Shown: one piece after another, positions 5,878 to 6,347 of the stretch | Layout: each line of letters opens with the position of its first letter | How positions within the stretch are numbered: the first letter of the stretch is position 1 | Assembly (NCBI GenBank): GCA_903837255.1 | Contig: CAILTZ010000220.1 | Span: 1 to 6,347, forward strand | Direction of reading: 5' to 3' | Source: an uncultured Pirellula sp. | GTDB taxonomy: Bacteria > Planctomycetota > Planctomycetia > Pirellulales > Pirellulaceae | Length of the DNA stretch: 6,347 nucleotides | Translations under genes and position numbers: made by a program | Notes under the pieces: generated by a model | Databases searched by the model: none | Seen by the model: the letters and a program-made list of their open reading frames with translations, nothing else | Told to the model about the DNA's origin: nothing

Positions 5878-6347
5878 GTTCGGTCAGTTAGTAAAGTTCG
5901 CAGTATACGTACTTTCGCTACATGCTGGCTTAGCGCTAGCACAGGAATCGGGACAAGAGATACCCGACCAAGAGGATGCACACGATGTTCAACGGCAGAG
6001 GACATGGGAAGCGATGATTCAAGGCAAGGGAAACCGCTGGAATTTGGAGTTGCCGACCCTTGGTGGCATGCAGTTTTGGACCGATCACCGGTGGTGGAAC
6101 GGATACCGTTTGCAATACAACCACGGGCTGGACCATTGGCGACTTATCGACCCGGGCGCGATACGCAAAGGTTGGGGGACCAAAGAAGCGATGCTTGAAC
6201 TCCTCGAGCAGATCAAGAGCAAGCAGGGGGGGGATGCGCAGAGCAAGGTGAAGGTGCTCGATGATCCCAAAGAGGTTTATGTTCTGCTGCATGGTCTGAT
6301 GCGAACCGCTTCGAGCATGAAGCCCATTGAGCAGGAGTTGGTGCGAC
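5858..6347 (+). CDS. Secreted alpha/beta-hydrolase, 5' part only
   Basis: An open frame from GTG 5858 runs past the right edge (163 codons seen). The N-terminus is a good signal peptide: basic QKSTSK, a hydrophobic stretch around 11-27, and an A26-L27-A28 cleavage site before Q29. The mature part has [17 protein letters not shown] (61-77), GYRLQYN (82-88) and HWRLIDP (93-99), a pattern I recall ahead of the hydrolase domain in planctomycete proteins. Then comes the first core strand and oxyanion motif [11 protein letters not shown] (140-150), with H145-G146, typical of lipase and esterase folds. The nucleophile serine, acid and histidine would lie beyond the window, so activity and substrate cannot be judged. 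The gene starts inside the last 20 bases of purB in another frame, with GGAG 7 bases upstream, so it is probably co-transcribed and coupled. An in-frame ATG at 6014 would delete the signal peptide and is less likely. Confidence 0.85.
   Translation, partial: MQKSTSKFGQLVKFAVYVLSLHAGLALAQESGQEIPDQEDAHDVQRQRTWEAMIQGKGNRWNLELPTLGGMQFWTDHRWWNGYRLQYNHGLDHWRLIDPGAIRKGWGTKEAMLELLEQIKSKQGGDAQSKVKVLDDPKEVYVLLHGLMRTASSMKPIEQELVR

Noticed and set aside
5936..6292. Minus-strand 118-codon frame at the right end
   Set aside because: Antisense to the hydrolase frame, which has a signal peptide, a ribosome site and recognisable motifs.
1..6347. A new defence, mobile or CRISPR system
   Set aside because: No transposase, integrase, nuclease, toxin-antitoxin pair, terminal repeats or spacer array is visible. 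A GHKL ATPase can belong to defence systems, but this one has full topoisomerase VI B architecture.

Overview
The window looks like chromosomal DNA from a planctomycete, probably of the Pirellula/Rhodopirellula group. The basis is recognition of proteins rather than a database search: a bacterial DNA topoisomerase VI B subunit, two linked proteins of a type I associate with planctomycetes, a human-like adenylosuccinate lyase, and a secreted alpha/beta-hydrolase whose N-terminal region I also associate with planctomycetes. Gene starts include GTG codons, and strands alternate often, as in that phylum.

Layout, left to right. Positions 1-329 (minus) hold the 5' part of a gene for a secreted protein with an elastin-like PGVAV tandem repeat; it runs off the left edge. 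A 345-base non-coding gap (330-674) separates it from a divergent gene, 675-2780 (plus), for topoisomerase VI subunit B (701 aa). A short convergent gap containing two small hairpins follows. Then comes a minus-strand pair whose reading frames overlap by one base: a 168-aa conserved protein of unknown function (4365 to 3859), then a 334-aa exported LolA-like protein (3859 to 2855). An 84-base divergent gap leads to purB (4450-5877, plus, GTG start). The last 20 bases of purB overlap the GTG start of a secreted alpha/beta-hydrolase (5858 to beyond 6347), which leaves the window incomplete.

Functionally these are mostly unrelated units: DNA topology (Top6B), purine synthesis (PurB), and cell-envelope or exported proteins. 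The two real linkages are the translationally coupled minus-strand pair and the purB/hydrolase overlap. I see no RNA genes, CRISPR array, transposase or phage signature, and no convincing new defence or mobile system. The most interesting points are the absence of a top6A gene next to top6B, the low-complexity insert in the Top6B ATPase domain, the uncharacterised minus-strand pair, a Pro-to-Ala change in the PurB signature loop, and the pentapeptide repeat protein at the left edge.
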